From contig OY744611.1 in assembly GCA_963556255.1 (NCBI GenBank), forward strand, positions 31,035,103 through 31,099,102: a stretch of DNA of 64,000 bases, in the 5' to 3' direction. The position numbers and the translations under genes were made by a program. This document shows positions 59,161 through 64,000 of the stretch, piece after piece. The first letter of the stretch is position 1. Each line of letters starts with the position of its first letter. Source of the stretch: Allolobophora icterica (lineage: Eukaryota > Annelida > Clitellata > Crassiclitellata > Lumbricidae). The notes beneath the pieces are model-generated. The model ran no database searches. It was given only the letters and a program-made list of their open reading frames with translations, and was not told the DNA's origin.

Positions 59161-60090
59161 GTTGAGCTTTTTATGTTGTATTGCTGTGCTAAGACAATCG
59201 GATGCAGCTCGCATGGGATCTGCTTCCACTAAAGGCATCTTTTTAGATGGTTTAGAAATATGTAGCGAGTCTTGTAGCCGTCTATTTAGGCAACTGATCA
59301 TACATTAATGACCTGGGCACAGCCAAGTGAATGGGTCAGAGTTAGTGGACCTCGCCATTGGCTACGTTTTCTGTGGCTAATAATGTCTTGCGTGCGTGTT
59401 CCATTTTGATTCCGTGTCAAGTTCTTTATTATTCTGATTGCAAAGTGCATTAATATACATTTGAGCCTGGATGGGGTTGTCCATTAAGGATGTGTGCAAA
59501 AAGGGCCTACTTTTGACCCTCCTTCCCCTTGTCTGTATATTGCTTTGTGGTCATCTGCACTCCAGCAGAATACCAAGGCCTAGATTAGACTACCCTGTTG
59601 ATGTTGAAGGGCTAACTTTGCTGTGGGGTGGAATATGGATCCTGGAACTCTAGCTTGAATGCACTATTGGCTGTCTGCTTTCTAATCGAAGTGGTGAATA
59701 AGGTACAAGCTTAGCTGACATATGTAGCTGTGTGTACCAAATTTATATTGCAGATGTGAACATATGCAACGAGCATTACACCTTCTCCTTATCCACATTT
59801 GGGTGACCACCCCCCCCCCCAACATTGAACGTCCTTAATGGATGACCCATAATTGCCATTTGCCTGTGTCTAAGGCATGAGCTTCTTCCTAAGGTGCAAT
59901 AAAAACGTCACAGACAATGATGAGATTTATTTGGTATGTTGTCAGTTTTTCTATGAAACATTAGTCTAGTCATTTGGAATTGGCTCTTTGATAATGCAAC
60001 TGTCAATGCACATGACATCGAAACAGAAGATGATGCTCTCCAGTTTATTATCGCCAGCAGCAGCATCAAATGTTGAAGATATGGTAAGAA
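59161..60090. other. Spacer
   Basis: No gene or element ends recognised. Confidence 0.35.
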
Positions 60091-60094
60091 TATG

Positions 60095-60172
60095 ACAATA
60101 TGTAACTCTTAGCATTTGCACCGACAGTTAACAGTGTAAAGCATCCTAGAAGTAGCTTTCTACTGACGATGC
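60095..60172. repeat. Dispersed repeat, second copy
   Basis: Matches 28395-28475 over TATGTAACTCTT, TTTGCACCGACAGTTAACAG (here) and TACTGACGATGC. Followed by (AT)n at 60174-60235. Confidence 0.7.
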
Positions 60173-60203
60173 GATATATATATATCACATCGCAGTGGTC
60201 CTG

Positions 60204-60236
<33 letters not shown>

Positions 60237-60288
60237 GTCTCAAATTGCAATATTCCCATATAGGAATAGTCCTATATGGGCTTCAGAT

Positions 60289-60585
60289 CAGTGGCGTCAC
60301 GAGGGGCGCGGGGGTGCGGACCGCACCGGATGACGCCCTCAGAGGGGGTGACACCAAGTGTCACGACAAAATGTTGAAATTTTTGAAAGATCACGAATTC
60401 CTAAGAAAGGTCATTATTTTCTTTAAAAAAGTCATCAGATTTTTTTGCGAGACGAATTCGTAAAAAAGGTCATCAAATTTCACCTCTTTTCAGAAACTCT
60501 ATGCTAACTTACTTTTTTGAACCTTTAATGAGGGTGACACCATGACTTAACGCACTGGGTAACACCAGCCCTACTGACGCCACTG
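60289..60585. mobile_element. hAT-type MITE, family G
   Basis: Ends CAGTGGCGTCA / TGACGCCACTG, with a perfect 8-bp duplication CTTCAGAT (60281-60288 and 60586-60593). The interior (60385-60480) carries the AATTCCTAAGAAAGGTCAT module also found in other families. Confidence 0.93.
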
Positions 60586-61109
60586 CTTCAGATGTCCTAT
60601 ATATACGGGTCCATATGTAAGACATATGAAGCACCTGTGGAAATATTGTCATATTATCACCATAATAATTATTATCTTCAATATATGATGTTGAGAATGT
60701 GGTTATATTGTGTTGTGCTCTGCGGTGAGAGAACCTGCAAAATAGAAGTTTGAATTTACATTGAGTTGTTGTTTGTTTGTCTGTAGTGGCTGTAGAGAGG
60801 AACGTCTCTAAGAAAATGTCTTTAAATTAATATATGAAAGAACGTGAAGGTGACGTGTCTCTTAAGAAATTTTCAGAGCTGTGGTTTCACAGGTTGAGAA
60901 TCTTTCAGTTAGACTGCAAACAGAACAACAGCAATCTGTCAACAAGAAATCTGCAACTACCCAACTCTCTGGTATTTAAATACAAGGATGGCAGTATGAG
61001 TTGGCCCAGTTGGCATTATAATTCATAGATGGTCACTTATCCAACTATAACTGATTGCAAATGCTCTGAAGGGGCACTTTTATAACTGATCTGATCAAAA
61101 AGAGGTGAA

Positions 61110-61510
61110 AAATTTTTCACCTTTTTTGGTGTTTTTTCTAAATTGGGAATGTACACTGTGTCCCCCAGTGATAAAGATGGGGGTCTTGTCCCCTCGACCC
61201 CCCACCGGGATTGCCGCCCATGACTACTTCAGACGACCAGTCATGGGCGGCGATCCCGGGGGTCTAGGGGCACAAGAACCCCACCTTTTACAGTGGGGGA
61301 CACGCCATACATTCGACCCCCCAAATTTTGAAGAAACACCAAATAAAGGTCAACAAATTTTTGGAGTATGAGCACGAAACTTTTTTGACCAGATCAGTTC
61401 AAAACTCTTTTTTGATCAGGTCAGTTCAAAACTCTTTTTTGACCAGATCAGTTCAAAAGTGCACCCCCCCCCCACCTGTCAAACAAGATGGCCCCCAGTG
61501 CGACCATTCC
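61110..61510. repeat. Large foldback repeat with 29-bp tandem units
   Basis: Arms of about 110 bases (61120-61222 and 61240-61350) pair around a short loop at 61225-61240. On the right follow three units of TTTTTTGACCAGATCAGTTC (61385-61460) and a C-run. Partial relatives lie at 3370-3450 and 21115-21310. Confidence 0.8.
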
Positions 61511-61954
61511 AAATATCTATCCGTTAGGGCGTAGGCTATCATGAACTGTATGAACTTCAGGCATTAAACCCTCGTGTAGATCTGTGAATGATTGAAAGTC
61601 TGCCAAACAACTGTGATTTAACTCTTCTCGGAAAACTTGAACAAACACCCGGAACATCGTAATTGTTTTAATCATGAGAAAATACGTAATTATTGCGCAG
61701 TTACTAGTAGTTGGACTGTAGTTCAGTCTGAAATACAGTTCACCAAGTTCACCATACTGGTGTGTTGTCACCTTTTGATGACTTAATACCAACAAAGTCT
61801 GCAAAACTGTTCTATAAACTTTCGCTGACGTATATAGCAGAGCCGTATATATACGGCTCTGGTATATAGGGGCCTATAATCCGAAAACCGCTTGTGCGCA
61901 TGGCACCACAGAGTAGGTAGGCGTCTGGAACCCAGACGGTTAAGAGCAGTCTTC

Positions 61955-62270
61955 TGAGAGGGGAAACAAGGTTTGTCGGGGAGGATCAACAACAGCGACC
62001 TTTTTCTGAGAAATTTCATCTGAGTTCAAACGCCTCAAATTTTTTTTCAGTTTAGGAATGTCAGCTTTCAAAGTTGGAATTTCATCTTCCAAAAAAGTTG
62101 ATGACCTTTTTTTAGTCATTCGTCCCATTTTTCGAACTTAAAACTCTTTGACGACCTTTTTAAAGGAATTCTTCTCCTTTACTTTGTCTCTGGGGGGGGG
62201 GGAGCGCAACATGTATCCTTGGATCCTGGGGGGGGGGGGAAATTTCTTCCCCAAAACAGTCCATATATTT
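61955..62270 (-). mobile_element. Relative of hAT MITE family A, inverted
   Basis: Minus strand matches 5765-6085: GACTGTTTTGGGGAAGAAAT, the C-run, GTTGCGCTCC and the GGTCGT.GTTGTT end. Outer ends were not found, so this is partial. Confidence 0.65.
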
Positions 62271-62581
62271 CGCAACAAATATCCCTAAACGTGTTCAGTT
62301 TTCGTAAGAAATATCCCTAAACGTGTTCAGTTTTCGTGTGCCAGCGAAAACTGAACACGCTTAGGGATTTTTTTTTATTATGTTAGGCCCCTATTGTAGC
62401 TTTTTTAACGACCAGTCCAAACCCGACTGGCGCGCTATAGCTGCAACAACAATTGCTGCATGGTAATCAATAAGTAGGCCTACAATAACTTCATTCCTAT
62501 CATAGGGGCGTAACTTTGGTCTAGAAAGTGTGGGAGGGGTCCCAATTTCCGTATCATTTCCCTTCGCGACTGAAATAAGTA

Positions 62582-63737
62582 GGGGAGGGTCACCCAAGAC
62601 GGGACGATTCACAGTATTTGCTCCAAGTCACCTTTGCTTATGACATTACATATCCGCTACTTCATTCCTCCTTTAAACTGATCCTTCGCCTTCAATCTGG
62701 CAAACAACTTGTAAATTTAACATGTATGGCTTAAAGGAGACAGTGGATTTTTGTTGACCTCCAAATCGTCTCATCTTGGGCACAGGGGTGCCCAAAATGG
62801 GACATCCAAATATCAAATTCTTCTCCCATGCTAAACAATTTTATTTAATTAAATCAACTCCATTGTGCAATATTACGGTAGAAGAGTGATGACTGCACTG
62901 TGTAGTAGCACAAGCATCGTCGACGATTGCACTGTGCTCACCAAACATAACAAAACTGAATAAACACAGGGGCTAATGTACCGCATTGACAGAAGCGGTG
63001 GTGGGGGTGGAGGTTTTCTTATCCTTCCTCCTTCCACTCGATATGGTGCATGAGGTAGGGGGGCTATGTCATATACGGTGAAGTTACAGTTGCAGAATCA
63101 AGCGACTTCTGAGGGCTGACTGATCAGTGGCGACCGATTCAATAATGTCAGCAGGTGTCGGTGTTGGAAGTATACATCACTAGTTAGTGCAGTCATAAGC
63201 GCTAATTGATGGTATAGCCTAAAGCTGGCACTCACTGACCTATATACGGTACTGTTTTAGAATAGTTGTTTAACAATGTACACCTGGCATGTGAAGTGTG
63301 CATGTAACGTGTGCCCAAGACGGGACTAGTCCCGTCTTAGGTACACATAGCCTGTCCCATCTTGTGCACTCTACATGTAATGTGTACAATCATCGCTTTT
63401 TAATATAAGTACAACATATTATCGCCCATCTGGAAATACATGCGTCAGATAGTATATTTCACTGTGCCCAGCCACCAAAAGCGTTCCAAAATGTCAACGT
63501 ACATTGATGACTTTGTGCGTTTACTTAAACCCGCAAACTCGGAAGCATAATAGCATAAAAATGTAAATGCTTAACTGCACGTCGTATGACATCGATACAG
63601 ATACAGAAACTTATACATACATGGAATAGGTAATCGTTTAGTCATTGAATGCTAATAAATAAGTAACGCGCAGCACGTCTGCAAGAAAACTGAATCGTCT
63701 TATCTTGTGCACTGTCCCGTCTTGGGGCACCCTCCCC
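62582..63737. mobile_element. TA-flanked palindromic element, 1.16 kb
   Basis: Ends GGGGAGGGT.ACCCAAGACGG and, reverse-complemented, GGGGAGGGTGCCCCAAGACGG (22 of 24 bases agree over the full repeat). TA flanks both sides (62580-62581 and 63738-63739). CCCGTCTTGGGC-like motifs recur inside (62780-62800, 63310-63365) in both orientations. No transposase. Tc1/mariner-type mobilisation is inferred from the TA. Confidence 0.8.
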
Positions 63738-63884
63738 TAGGCGCCGTTTAAATTCCGTGAATAATAATAATAATAAGCATGCAGATGATGATGATGGTGA
63801 TCACAATGATGATTGTGGGGCTCAAATGAAGGTCTTCTGAGAAATAATATGGAAATTATTTGTTCTGGGTATGAAAAGTGGGCG

Positions 63885-64000
63885 CATAGGCGTAATTTGT
63901 GGGGGTACGAGGGGTACCCATACCCCCACTTTTTGGACTGGGGTACCGTACCCCCCAACTTTTGAACAATGCCAGTCAATATTTTATTTAATGTGCCTTC
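63885..64000. mobile_element. hAT-type MITE family C, cut by window end
   Basis: Starts CATAGGCGTAATTTG, followed by a TGGGGGTAC/GTACCCCCA interior matching the right side of 38412-38633 in reverse. It continues past the window. Confidence 0.7.

Noticed and set aside
62501..62581. Left end of another hAT-like MITE (CATAGGGGCGTAACTTTGG)
   Set aside because: The start looks like the GGCGTAA-type hAT ends, but I could not find a matching right end or target duplication, so it is not listed as an element.

Overview
This is eukaryotic DNA, most likely from a marine invertebrate deuterostome and perhaps an echinoderm. The evidence is split genes with GT-AG introns, animal-specific families (LHFPL, Mint/X11, a CYP7/CYP8-type P450), several non-LTR retrotransposon lineages, tRNA-derived SINEs, and very many TAGGCCTA octamers, which I associate from memory with sea-urchin-like genomes. 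The species cannot be fixed from the sequence alone.

Four protein-coding genes can be assembled exon by exon. (1) A microsomal cytochrome P450 of the CYP7/CYP8 kind on + (14348-17646, 499 aa, 4 coding exons, one GC-AG intron). (2) An LHFPL tetraspan membrane protein on - (24077-22667, 2 exons seen). (3) A phosphomannomutase (PMM1/2 type) on + (28685-36862, 8 exons, 250 aa). (4) A Mint/X11 (APBA) adaptor on + (40682-54863, 12 exons, at least 988 aa) with PTB, PDZ1 and PDZ2. All exon phases close in frame.

The rest is dominated by mobile DNA. From the left: a decayed CR1/L2-like LINE; a complete but dead 2.3-kb hAT transposon with target duplications; LINE 3' ends; a hAT MITE; a long CR1/L2-like LINE copy; a LINE split by a 1.07-kb insertion; large tri- and tetranucleotide arrays; the P450 gene; a Helitron; several MITEs; the LHFPL gene; another LINE; and a 1.34-kb hAT. 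The PMM intron holds a truncated RTE-like LINE whose target duplication was then hit by a TA-type MITE. An APBA intron holds an RTE-like LINE with an intact 1018-codon ORF and a SINE split by a hAT MITE. Downstream come a piggyBac-type MITE, further hAT MITEs, foldback repeats and a TA-flanked palindromic element.

The strongest unexplained signal is the palindrome TAGGCCTA. Three places (four hexamers) suggest that it arises by adding GGCC plus a duplicated TA at a TA dinucleotide: a tandem duplication with TA versus TAGGCCTA at two sites, a conserved transposase motif restored by removing six bases, and a hAT target duplication restored the same way. Variants with 2-4 G and 2-4 C also occur, and all three TA-flanked MITEs here have G-tract/C-tract ends. 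I propose that TAGGCCTA is an excision scar of such elements. The scars crowd the first 28 kb and are nearly absent from the 34 kb carrying PMM and APBA.
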